A stretch of DNA of 64,000 nucleotides, from the NCBI RefSeq assembly GCF_000013405.1, contig NC_007759.1:993001-1057000 (forward strand). Direction: 5' to 3'. The notes beneath the pieces were generated by a model. The model was not told the origin of the DNA. It was given only the letters and a program-made list of their open reading frames with translations, and did not search any database. Positions 1 through 7,267 of this stretch are shown one piece after another (the stretch's first letter is position 1; each line of letters starts with the position of its first letter). The DNA is from Syntrophus aciditrophicus SB. Lineage in GTDB: Bacteria > Desulfobacterota > Syntrophia > Syntrophales > Syntrophaceae. A program made the translations under genes and the position numbers.

Positions 1-1095
1 TTAGTCAAACCTGGCGATGTTGTTCCCATGAACTATCATTTTACGACTACCAAGGCCCACTTCACACTGGCCGGAGGGACGGTGCTGGAAATCTTTACGG
101 ATGAAGCCTTGAATACGGACAGCAAAGAGTTCTTCAAAGGCAATATTGATACAGATAAATTTCTCGATGTGATCAAAACCTACGGATCAGAACGTATCTC
201 CTTTGTTCGGATGGAGGCCACGACCAATCTTCTGGGTGGCCAGCCTTTTTCCATGGCCAATTACAAGAAAGTGAAGGAAATCGCCGCGGCGAACAACATC
301 AAACTCGTTCTCGACGCCAGTCTGATTTCCGAACAGGCCTATTTCATCAAGCAGCGGGAAGACGGCTATAAGGATCGATCCATCGCTGAGATTATCTGGG
401 AACTTGCAGACATCGCGGATATCGTTTACCTGTCGGGACGGAAGAGCTGTGCTGTCCGTGGCGGGTTTATCGCCACGAAGCGTAAGGATATTTTTGATAC
501 CATTCTTCCCTGGCTTCCCGTTTATGAAGGATTTGCAACCTACGGCGGCATGTCCACAAAAGAGATCGAGGCCATGGCTGTAGGCATCCGGGAAATGACT
601 CAATACAGTGTGGCGAGCAGTTCGGCGGATATGATCCAGTATTTTGCTGAACAATTAAAGACACGGGGCATTCCCGTGGTGACGCCTCCGGGGGGGCTGG
701 CCTGTCACATTGATGCCCGCCGCTTTCTTCCGGACATCCCTCCCTCCAAGTATATTGCCGCCTCCCTGACTTCGGCCGTCTACCTCATATCCGGGGCAAG
801 GGGGATGGAACGGGGCACCATGTCCGAGCAACGTGACCCGGATGGCAATGAGGTCTTTTCAGATCTGGAACTCCTGAGGCTTGCTGTGCCGCGCCGAACC
901 TACACCCTTGCGCAAATCGATTACGTCGTTGATCGGGTGGCCTGGCTCGCAAATCACCGGGATCTGATCAAGGGGTTGATCTTTTATGAAGAACCGCCTA
1001 TCCTGCGCTTCTTCTTCGGCAAGATGAGGGCCATTGACAACTGGGGCGCCAAGCTCGTGGAAGCCTTCAAAAATGATTTTGGGCCGGAGCTGTAA
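1..1095 (+). CDS. Tryptophanase/tyrosine phenol-lyase family protein (5' end outside window)
   Basis: The reading frame is open from base 1, so the N-terminus lies upstream; about 364 of the usual 460 residues are present. It is a fold-type I PLP enzyme of the beta-eliminating lyase family, which splits amino acids such as Trp or Tyr into an aromatic, pyruvate and ammonia. Seen here: the PLP-lysine region LSGRKSCAVRGG (the second basic residue aligns with TnaA Lys270), the conserved Asp of LVLDASLISEQAYF, and the substrate-carboxylate arginine region LLRLAVPRRTYT. Odd: the arginine that contacts PLP (TnaA Arg226, in DSARFAENAYF) is Leu here, and the tryptophanase His near the C-terminus (LRHF) is Phe (LRFF), as in tyrosine phenol-lyases. 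Family is sure; substrate is not. It converges on the ABC operon. Confidence 0.85.
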   Translation, partial: LVKPGDVVPMNYHFTTTKAHFTLAGGTVLEIFTDEALNTDSKEFFKGNIDTDKFLDVIKTYGSERISFVRMEATTNLLGGQPFSMANYKKVKEIAAANNIKLVLDASLISEQAYFIKQREDGYKDRSIAEIIWELADIADIVYLSGRKSCAVRGGFIATKRKDIFDTILPWLPVYEGFATYGGMSTKEIEAMAVGIREMTQYSVASSSADMIQYFAEQLKTRGIPVVTPPGGLACHIDARRFLPDIPPSKYIAASLTSAVYLISGARGMERGTMSEQRDPDGNEVFSDLELLRLAVPRRTYTLAQIDYVVDRVAWLANHRDLIKGLIFYEEPPILRFFFGKMRAIDNWGAKLVEAFKNDFGPEL

Positions 1096-1111
1096 GATAT
1101 CAGACGATACC

Positions 1112-1160
1112 AAGAATTCAGTGCGTTCAGGAAATGGATTTCTGAACGCACTGAATTCTT
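1112..1160. terminator. Perfect 19-bp inverted repeat between convergent genes
   Basis: AAGAATTCAGTGCGTTCAG (1112-1130) is repeated inverted at 1142-1160 with an 11-nt loop. It lies just after the lyase stop and before the end of the convergent permease gene, where a shared transcription end is expected. The run after the stem is TAAAAAACC rather than a U-tract, so it may be a stabilising hairpin rather than a classic intrinsic terminator. Confidence 0.55.
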
Positions 1161-1220
1161 TAAAAAACCATTTTCAAATTTAAAAAGGTTCCATGGTTTC
1201 CCGACTTTCGGAACCGGATA

Positions 1221-2342
1221 TCAGTCAAGCCGCTTCCGGAAGCGGGCGACGGCGCCGATGAACACAACCAGTCCCAGGACCGCCATGGCGGCGAACTGGG
1301 GCCACAACACCTCCATTCCCACCCCCTTGAGAAAAATTCCCCGGATGATGACGAGAAAATAACGGAGCGGGTTCAGCAGAGTCAGCACTTGAACGGCCTG
1401 GGGCATGTTGTCGATGGGAAAGACAAAGCCGCTGAGCATGAAAAAAGGCAGGATGATAAAAAAAGTCGTCATCATGGCCTGCTGCTGCGTTCCGGAAACG
1501 GTGGAGATAAAAAGCCCGATTCCCAGGGTGCTGAGCAGGAAAAGGCAGGCGGCAAAAAAGAGAAGCATGACATTTCCTGACAGCGGGACCTCAAACCAGG
1601 TGATTGCAATGGCCGTAACGACGATCATCTGCGAGATGGCAATAATGATGTACGGGATCGTTTTGCCGAGAATCAGCTCGACCGGTCGAATCGGGGTGAC
1701 CATCAGCTGTTCCATCGTTCCCGCCTCTTTTTCCTTGATGACGGCCATGGAAGTGAAGAGCAGAGAGATCAGCATGACGACGAAGGCGACGATGCCGGGG
1801 ACGTAGAAATGCTGACTGTCCAGGTTGGGGTTGTACCAGGTTCGAATTCGGCCGTCAATTCGGCCGTAATCCATCCGCTGAGGGTGAAGTTCCCCGATCA
1901 GCTTCCGATTCAGCCCGTCCAGAATGAGCATTGTATAGGCGATCCGAATGGAAGCCATGTTGCTCATACTGCCGTCCGCAAGGATCTGAAGGTGGGCCGT
2001 TCGTCCCGACCGCACCTGTGAACTCAGATCGGGGGGGATTTTTACGGCCAGATCGATCGCTCCCTGAAGAAGCAGTTGCTCCAAGACCTTATCATTTTCC
2101 GGATGATGGGTGATTCGAAAGATCCGGTTGGCGCTGAAGGCATCCGCCACAAGTCGGCTTTCCCTTGTGCGCGCCTGGTCCATCAGGGCGATCCGGATGT
2201 CCCGGATATCGTAATTGACCACATATCCGAAGACCAGCAGTTGAATGATCGGAGCGATGATCAGGATGGGACGGTTCCGTTTGTCCCGGAAAAGCTGGAG
2301 AAACTCCTTTCGGACCAGTTCCCGTATGCGCAGCAGGCTCAT
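1221..2342 (-). CDS. ABC-2 type transporter permease (YbhR-like)
   Basis: Inner-membrane subunit of an ABC exporter, 373 residues. One N-terminal membrane segment (about residues 25-45) is followed by a large extracytoplasmic domain (about 45-175) and five or so hydrophobic segments from about 180 to the end, the layout of the ABC2_membrane_3 family (YhhJ, YbhR, YbhS). It is the last gene of a minus-strand operon and starts one base after the end of the preceding permease gene (2344-3477), so the two are probably translated together and form a heterodimer. The operon content (HlyD, two ATPases, two permeases) matches E. coli ybhGFSR, a multidrug/cation exporter; the substrate here is unknown. 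Confidence 0.85.
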   Translation of the reverse strand: MSLLRIRELVRKEFLQLFRDKRNRPILIIAPIIQLLVFGYVVNYDIRDIRIALMDQARTRESRLVADAFSANRIFRITHHPENDKVLEQLLLQGAIDLAVKIPPDLSSQVRSGRTAHLQILADGSMSNMASIRIAYTMLILDGLNRKLIGELHPQRMDYGRIDGRIRTWYNPNLDSQHFYVPGIVAFVVMLISLLFTSMAVIKEKEAGTMEQLMVTPIRPVELILGKTIPYIIIAISQMIVVTAIAITWFEVPLSGNVMLLFFAACLFLLSTLGIGLFISTVSGTQQQAMMTTFFIILPFFMLSGFVFPIDNMPQAVQVLTLLNPLRYFLVIIRGIFLKGVGMEVLWPQFAAMAVLGLVVFIGAVARFRKRLD

Positions 2343-2343
2343 C

Positions 2344-3477
2344 TCAGATTCCCTCCCGCTTCAATACGAAGAAATTCAACAGGGCCAATCCGGTGAACAT
2401 GATCAGCAGAATGAAGAAGGCAGACCAGAGCTGCGCGAATCCGAGGTTCTTGAGATAAATTCCACTCAGAATCTGAATATAGTACGTTGCCGGGACCGCC
2501 TTGGCAAGAAGCTGAAGAGGCGCTGGCATGTTGATGATGGGAAAGACGAAGTTGGACAGCAGCAGGGAAGGCAGATAGGTCAACAGGACGGCTACCTGGT
2601 TAGCGACAAGTTGCGATTTGACGACGCTGGAAATCAGCAGACCGAGGGAAAGAGCCACAGCAAGATAAAGGGAGGAAGACAGAACCATCAGCCAGAATCC
2701 GGCTTTCATGACTACGCCGAAAAGGACTTGTCCCACAAGAACGGCAACAAGGACATCGACCATCCCGATCAGGAAGTAGGGGATAGCTTTACCAACGAGA
2801 AATTCCCCCGTGTTCAGTGGAAGCGATTTGATTGTTTCCATGGTGCCGTTTTCGTATTCCCTGGCGACGACGAGAGAGGTCAGCATGGCTCCGACGATCA
2901 TGATGATCACGGCGATATTACCGGGTATGATGAAATTCTGGCTTTCCAGATCCTCGTTGAACCAGACGCGAATCCGCCCTTCGAGAGGCGGATTGATCGG
3001 TTCTCTTCCCTGCCGGTTCAGAAATAGATTCAGGCGGATACGGTTCTGATTTTCCAGGAAGGCGTTGATGTACCCTCGGGCGATTCCAGCGAAATTCGGA
3101 TCACTGCCGTCCAGGATGACCTGCAGAGGGGCTTCCCGATCCTTGCGGATATTCTCCGTAAAGTCCGGCGGGATCACAATGGCCAGGGTGGCCAGTCCCT
3201 TATCCAGCCAGAGGTTGATTTCCCTTGTATCCTGGAGATGGGCGACGACGTTGAAATAGGAGGAGGAATCAAGTTTTCGGATCAGATCACGGCTGACTCC
3301 TGTTGCGTCGTAATCGACGACGATCGTTCTGACATGATTGACGTCAAGACTGAGGGCGTAGCCGAACAGAAGGATCAAAAGCAGGGGAAGGGCAAAGGCC
3401 AGGTAGAGGCTGCGGACATCCCGGAGAAGATGATAGAATTCCTTGCGGGTGACCGCTTCAATCTTTGCAGGATCCAA
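2344..3477 (-). CDS. ABC-2 type transporter permease (YbhS-like)
   Basis: Paralogue of the neighbouring permease, 377 residues, with the same plan: a cytoplasmic start with the motif TRKEFYHLLRD, one membrane segment, a large periplasmic loop, then a C-terminal membrane bundle. The apparent start is a TTG preceded by the strong Shine-Dalgarno run GGAGGACAGGG on the minus strand; no better ATG exists upstream. It lies 10 bases after the marC-like gene and one base before the next permease. Probably half of the transmembrane channel driven by the two ATPases of the operon. Confidence 0.84.
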   Translation of the reverse strand: MDPAKIEAVTRKEFYHLLRDVRSLYLAFALPLLLILLFGYALSLDVNHVRTIVVDYDATGVSRDLIRKLDSSSYFNVVAHLQDTREINLWLDKGLATLAIVIPPDFTENIRKDREAPLQVILDGSDPNFAGIARGYINAFLENQNRIRLNLFLNRQGREPINPPLEGRIRVWFNEDLESQNFIIPGNIAVIIMIVGAMLTSLVVAREYENGTMETIKSLPLNTGEFLVGKAIPYFLIGMVDVLVAVLVGQVLFGVVMKAGFWLMVLSSSLYLAVALSLGLLISSVVKSQLVANQVAVLLTYLPSLLLSNFVFPIINMPAPLQLLAKAVPATYYIQILSGIYLKNLGFAQLWSAFFILLIMFTGLALLNFFVLKREGI

Positions 3478-3487
3478 CCCTGTCCTC

Positions 3488-4084
3488 CTATCCGGCGATT
3501 TCGAGATCGAGGATGATGAAGAGCCCCCGGCGAATGATCATCACGGCGATGGCCGCCAGCAGGAGGCTTGTGATCTTGGAAATTGTCTTGGCACCGGTTT
3601 TACCGAGAAATCGATAAATTATCCGGGAAGAGAAAAAAACGCCGCCGGCCAGCAGGATGTTCAGAATCAGGGCCGTGGCCGTCGGAACAAACCCGTAGGA
3701 ATTACTCAGCAACAACGTGGTAGTCAGCACCGCGGGCCCGGAGATGAGGGGAACCCCCAGCGGCACCGCTCCCAGGCTGTCGGGATCAACTGTGTGCTGC
3801 TGGGCTTTTTCCGTGGCCAGAACATCGTTCAGGGAAATGACGAACAGGAGAATGCCGCCCGCCACCATGAAATCCGCGATGGTGATTCCCAGCAGATCCA
3901 TCAGGGCCTTACCCAGAACGAGAAATACCAGTGCCACGGCAATGGCGGTTATGACGGATTGAGAGATGATCCTCCGCAGTTTCCGGGTTTCCAGCCCCTC
4001 AGTGAGACTCATAAACAGAGGTAGAATCCCGACGGCGTCAACGGCGACAAAAAGGGGGACAAAACACAGCCAGAAAGATTTCAT
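3488..4084 (-). CDS. MarC family integral membrane protein
   Basis: A 198-residue protein that is almost entirely hydrophobic, with about six membrane segments and the family motifs FVAVDAVGILPLF near the N-terminus and GVPLISGPAVLTT in the middle. MarC/YhgN proteins (UPF0056) are inner-membrane proteins of unsettled function. Its place is unusual: it sits inside the ABC-exporter operon, 24 bases after the second ATPase gene and 10 bases before the first permease gene, so it is presumably co-transcribed and might act with the exporter. Confidence 0.85.
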   Translation of the reverse strand: MKSFWLCFVPLFVAVDAVGILPLFMSLTEGLETRKLRRIISQSVITAIAVALVFLVLGKALMDLLGITIADFMVAGGILLFVISLNDVLATEKAQQHTVDPDSLGAVPLGVPLISGPAVLTTTLLLSNSYGFVPTATALILNILLAGGVFFSSRIIYRFLGKTGAKTISKITSLLLAAIAVMIIRRGLFIILDLEIAG

Positions 4085-4108
4085 GACGGGCTCCTGTTCA
4101 AAAAAGTT

Positions 4109-4873
4109 TCAGGAATTTTTTCCGGACTTGCGGGTCATCAGGGCGACAAAAGCATCGTCCAGCGTCGCTCCCGGCCTGCCGGGACAGGCCGTCTGGATGA
4201 TGTTTTCGGGACTGTCCGCCGCGACGATCCGGCCTTCATTGAGCATGACGATGTTTTCGCAGTAACGGGCCTCATCCATGTAGTGCGTCGTGACAAAGAT
4301 GGTGATGCCTTCCATGGCGAGCCGGCGGATGAAATCCCAGAAATGCCGTCTTGTAATCGGATCCACGCCGGCGGTTGGTTCGTCGAGGAAAAGAACCTCC
4401 GGAGAATGGAGCAAGGCGCAGCCCAAGGCAAGACGCTGGCGCCAGCCGGGGGGCAGTGATCGCGTCAGCGCATTTCGAACCTCCCGCAGGCGGGTTAAAT
4501 CAAGAACCCAGTCGATCCGGTCCTTCCAGCTTCCTGCCGGAACATTGTAGATGCCGAGGTAAAACCGGATATTTTCCCGGGGGGTCAGGTCTTCATAGAG
4601 GGAAAACCGCTGCGACATATATCCAATGGTCTGCTTCACCGCTTCAGGCTGGGTGATGATGTCATAGCCCGCGACCTGTCCTTCTCCATCTGTGGGTTTG
4701 AGGATGCCGCACAGCATGCGGATGGTGGTGGATTTTCCAGAACCGTTCGGGCCGAGAAAGCCGAAGATCTCTCCCCTTTGAACGGCGAAGGAAATCCGGT
4801 CCACTGCGACAAAAGAACCGAATCGTTTTTCCAGATTTCTGACAGCGATCGCCTTATCTGTTGAACGATTCAT
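4109..4873 (-). CDS. ABC transporter ATP-binding protein (C-terminal half of a split YbhF)
   Basis: ATPase subunit of the exporter. Walker A is GPNGSGKST, Walker B with the catalytic Glu is VLFLDEPTAGVDP, and the switch His is in VTTHYMDEA. The usual LSGG signature is replaced by LPPGWRQRLAL, so one composite ATP site may be non-standard. I chose the ATG at 4873 because AGGGGA lies 8-13 bases upstream; the frame extends to 4909 without a good ribosome site. The start overlaps the end of the preceding ATPase gene by 20 bases, suggesting coupled translation. In E. coli YbhF the two ATPase halves are one polypeptide; here they are separate genes. Confidence 0.87.
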   Translation of the reverse strand: MNRSTDKAIAVRNLEKRFGSFVAVDRISFAVQRGEIFGFLGPNGSGKSTTIRMLCGILKPTDGEGQVAGYDIITQPEAVKQTIGYMSQRFSLYEDLTPRENIRFYLGIYNVPAGSWKDRIDWVLDLTRLREVRNALTRSLPPGWRQRLALGCALLHSPEVLFLDEPTAGVDPITRRHFWDFIRRLAMEGITIFVTTHYMDEARYCENIVMLNEGRIVAADSPENIIQTACPGRPGATLDDAFVALMTRKSGKNS

Positions 4874-5597
4874 GCTGGAGTCCCCTGTCCACTTCCTGAA
4901 TACGGTCAATCACGGCCTCTTCCAGACTGGAAAAGCGGGAGCGCATGGCTTCCGGCGCGGCGATGTCCAGAATCCGTGCCCGGTGCATGATGGCCACCTG
5001 GTCACATTTCTCTCCCTCGTCCAGATAAGCAGTTGAGGTGAGGATCGTCATTCCCTGATTCTGCATGATCTTCAGCATATCCCAGAATTCCCGGCGGGAA
5101 GCCGGATCCACCCCGTTAGTTGGTTCATCGAGAACCAGGACTTGAGGTTCATGCACGAGGACGCAGGCCAGGCCGAGTTTCTGCTTCATCCCCCCCGAAA
5201 GCTGCCCTGCTGGACGGCGGATAAAGGGCAGGAGGTGAGAAAACCCCAGATAACGCTCTTTCCTTCTCTCCCCTTCACTTCCCTTGATCCCGTAAATATT
5301 CATGAAAAAATGGAAATTTTCCTCAACCGTCAGATCCTGATAGAGACCGAATCGCTGTGGCATGTAACCGATCAGATCCCGAATCTGTTTCCTGTGGGTA
5401 AAAACATCCAGACCGCTGATGGTGATCGTCCCGGCGGAAGGCTGAATCATGGTGGCGATCATGCGGAGCAGAGAGGTCTTTCCGGCGCCGTCCGATCCTA
5501 CAAGTCCGAACATGGAGCCTGCAGCAACGGAGAAAGAGACTCCCTGGACGGCTTCAACGTCACCGTAGCGCAGAGAGGCCTTTTCGACCCGGATCAT
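4854..5597 (-). CDS. ABC transporter ATP-binding protein (N-terminal half of a split YbhF)
   Basis: Complete ABC ATPase with Walker A GSDGAGKTS, a near-standard signature QLSGGMKQKLGL and Walker B VLVLDEPTNGVDP. The chosen start (MIRVEKASLRYG) lies four bases beyond the hlyD-like stop and just before the first strand of the ABC fold. In-frame starts also exist at 5618 and 5666 that would overlap the upstream gene; none has a clear Shine-Dalgarno, so the start is uncertain. It works with the next gene product as the ATPase pair of the exporter. Confidence 0.86.
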   Translation of the reverse strand: MIRVEKASLRYGDVEAVQGVSFSVAAGSMFGLVGSDGAGKTSLLRMIATMIQPSAGTITISGLDVFTHRKQIRDLIGYMPQRFGLYQDLTVEENFHFFMNIYGIKGSEGERRKERYLGFSHLLPFIRRPAGQLSGGMKQKLGLACVLVHEPQVLVLDEPTNGVDPASRREFWDMLKIMQNQGMTILTSTAYLDEGEKCDQVAIMHRARILDIAAPEAMRSRFSSLEEAVIDRIQEVDRGLQHESFNR

Positions 5598-5601
5598 AGC
5601 G

Positions 5602-6612
5602 TCAGCGGAGCCAGGCATCGGCAGGCATTCCCGGTTTGAGTGCGATATCAGGATTGGGAACGGCAACCTTCACGAGATAAACGAGTTTGACACGTTCCTT
5701 GAAAGTCTGGATGATCTTTGGAGTGAACTCTCCTTCAGGGGAGATGTAGGATACTCTGCCCTTGAAGATTCTGCCTGGAAAGGTATCCACTTTGACATCG
5801 ACCGGTTGACCAGGCCGGACTTTTCCGATTTCGGTTTCCCCGACAAAGATCTTCAGATCCACTGTTGCCAGATTCGACAGGGTGAATACCTCTCGTCCCG
5901 GAGTGACAACTTCGCCCGGTTCGACATTCCTGGACGTGATGATCCCGTCAGACGGAGCGGACAGGGTTGTATAGGCAAGCTGAATACTGACTTCCTTAAG
6001 GGCTGACCGGGCAGCCTCGGTCTGGGCTCTGGCGGCTTCCAGTTCCATCCTTGTGGCCTCGATCTTGTTCAGTCCGCTTTCTGCCTGCCGGAACGCTGCC
6101 TTCCCTTCAGTCAGACTTGCGATGGCATTATCATAGTGCAGTTTTACTGCGTCCCGCTCTTTTTCCGTCACCACGCCCCGCTCAAAGAGCTGGGTGTACC
6201 GGGTGTTGTTTCTCCTGGCCTCGGTGAGGATGTTCGTTCGACTTTCCACATTGGCCCGTGCGCGCGTCACCTCGGCAGGTAGAGATTTCTGGTAGAAATT
6301 GAGCAGGATTTCCATCTCTCGTGTATTTTTCCCCGCCCTGTCCAGTGCCGCCCTGGCCTGCTCATAACGGGCGGTCCACTCGTCGGTATCGAGCTCGGCA
6401 AGCCGTTGTCCGGCTTTGATCGAATCTCCTTCACGGACATGCACCACAGCAACACGGCCTCCGGTCTGAAACGAAAGTTGGGACTGGGTTGCTTCGATGG
6501 TTCCGGAATAGTAGGACTCCCGTTGACGGTTTTGCCTCTGCCCGAAATAAACCAGGAGGCCAACCGCTACAACGATTGCCATCATGGAAATGAGAACAAG
6601 ACGTTTCTTCAC
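5602..6612 (-). CDS. HlyD-family membrane fusion protein (YbhG-like)
   Basis: Periplasmic adaptor anchored by one N-terminal membrane helix (residues 4-23). A biotinyl-lipoyl-like strand pair (GGRVAVVHVREGDSIKAGQRLAELD) follows, then a long coiled-coil hairpin (about 75-210) and a beta-barrel with YTTLSAPSDGIITSRNVEPG. 336 residues, normal for YbhG/EmrA-type adaptors. The start is a GTG with AAAGGA seven bases upstream. As first gene of the operon it probably joins the ABC pump to an outer-membrane channel encoded elsewhere. Confidence 0.86.
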   Translation of the reverse strand: MKKRLVLISMMAIVVAVGLLVYFGQRQNRQRESYYSGTIEATQSQLSFQTGGRVAVVHVREGDSIKAGQRLAELDTDEWTARYEQARAALDRAGKNTREMEILLNFYQKSLPAEVTRARANVESRTNILTEARRNNTRYTQLFERGVVTEKERDAVKLHYDNAIASLTEGKAAFRQAESGLNKIEATRMELEAARAQTEAARSALKEVSIQLAYTTLSAPSDGIITSRNVEPGEVVTPGREVFTLSNLATVDLKIFVGETEIGKVRPGQPVDVKVDTFPGRIFKGRVSYISPEGEFTPKIIQTFKERVKLVYLVKVAVPNPDIALKPGMPADAWLR

Positions 6613-6636
6613 CGTGGATCCTTTCTGGAGTTTTCT

Positions 6637-6660
6637 TTCGAACGAAAATAAGATTTCGAA
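6637..6660. promoter_or_regulatory. Possible operator: paired TTCGAA palindromes before the exporter operon
   Basis: TTCGAA occurs at 6637-6642 and 6655-6660, 25-48 bases upstream of the hlyD-like start, forming an inverted repeat with AT-rich DNA between and after it. ybhGFSR-type operons are often controlled by TetR-type repressors that bind such symmetric sites. No repressor gene is visible nearby. Confidence 0.3.
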
Positions 6661-7236
6661 TATACAAATTCTTTTGAATAATGATGTTTTATATCATGAT
6701 TCCGGGAGAACTTCCATTGATCATCATGGGCAAGTCCCTATAGCGGAAGTGGTAAAGGCAGCAAAGAAAGACTCTTTCGTTCACACCATGGAAGAGGCGG
6801 CTTGTTGACGCGATCATCCGGTTGGTATGGGGTGAACAAAACAAATGTGTCAGCAGATTGACGCCTTTTCTGTCCCGTTGTCTGATTTCGTAACTTCATA
6901 CCCGAATACTTAACCTGGGCATTTCCCACCTGTGGAAGGCAAATCGTTTCCCAGGAATTCTATCGATCAACGAGTGCTTATAGGGCTGTGCGTGCATCGG
7001 AGCAATGAGTGGTTCCATTCTGAAATGCAGCATTATCAAATCTTTGCCACATTAAGATGTCTATCCCCGTCTAAAGAGATTTCAGCCATCTTCAAGGTGC
7101 AGGGACGAAGCGAAACAGGCAATCCGGTATATACATTGCTTAAATAGAGACAGTATTTCAGAAAATCAAGGCAGTGTGAAAGACGGAAATTTAAGATACC
7201 ATTGTTGGATCATTTTTCATAGAAAAATTTTTCCCA
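6661..7236. other. Intergenic stretch between divergent operons, no gene recognised
   Basis: About 600 bases separate the divergent exporter operon and the SPOR/TPR gene. The short open frames here have no family resemblance and no ribosome sites. Bases 7098-7130 vaguely recall part of a GEMM riboswitch, but the conserved core is missing. Confidence 0.5.
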
Positions 7237-7259
7237 TGCAGACAGTTTCTGCACTTTTT
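7237..7259 (+). terminator. Hairpin plus T-run immediately before the SPOR/TPR gene
   Basis: TGCAGA-CAGTT-TCTGCA (7237-7253) followed by CTTTTT (7254-7259) is a short intrinsic-terminator-like structure ending only six bases before the start codon. It could be an attenuator, or the end of an upstream short transcript. The stem is only six pairs. Confidence 0.35.
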
Positions 7260-7267
7260 CATTTGTG

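Noticed and set aside
187-654. Minus-strand ORF inside the lyase gene
   Set aside because: It lies wholly within a well-conserved enzyme frame and has no family resemblance.
7098-7130. Possible GEMM (cyclic di-GMP) riboswitch before the SPOR/TPR gene
   Set aside because: GGGACGAAGCGAAACAGGC resembles a piece of the core, but the conserved GACGCAAAGC and receptor-helix parts are absent.
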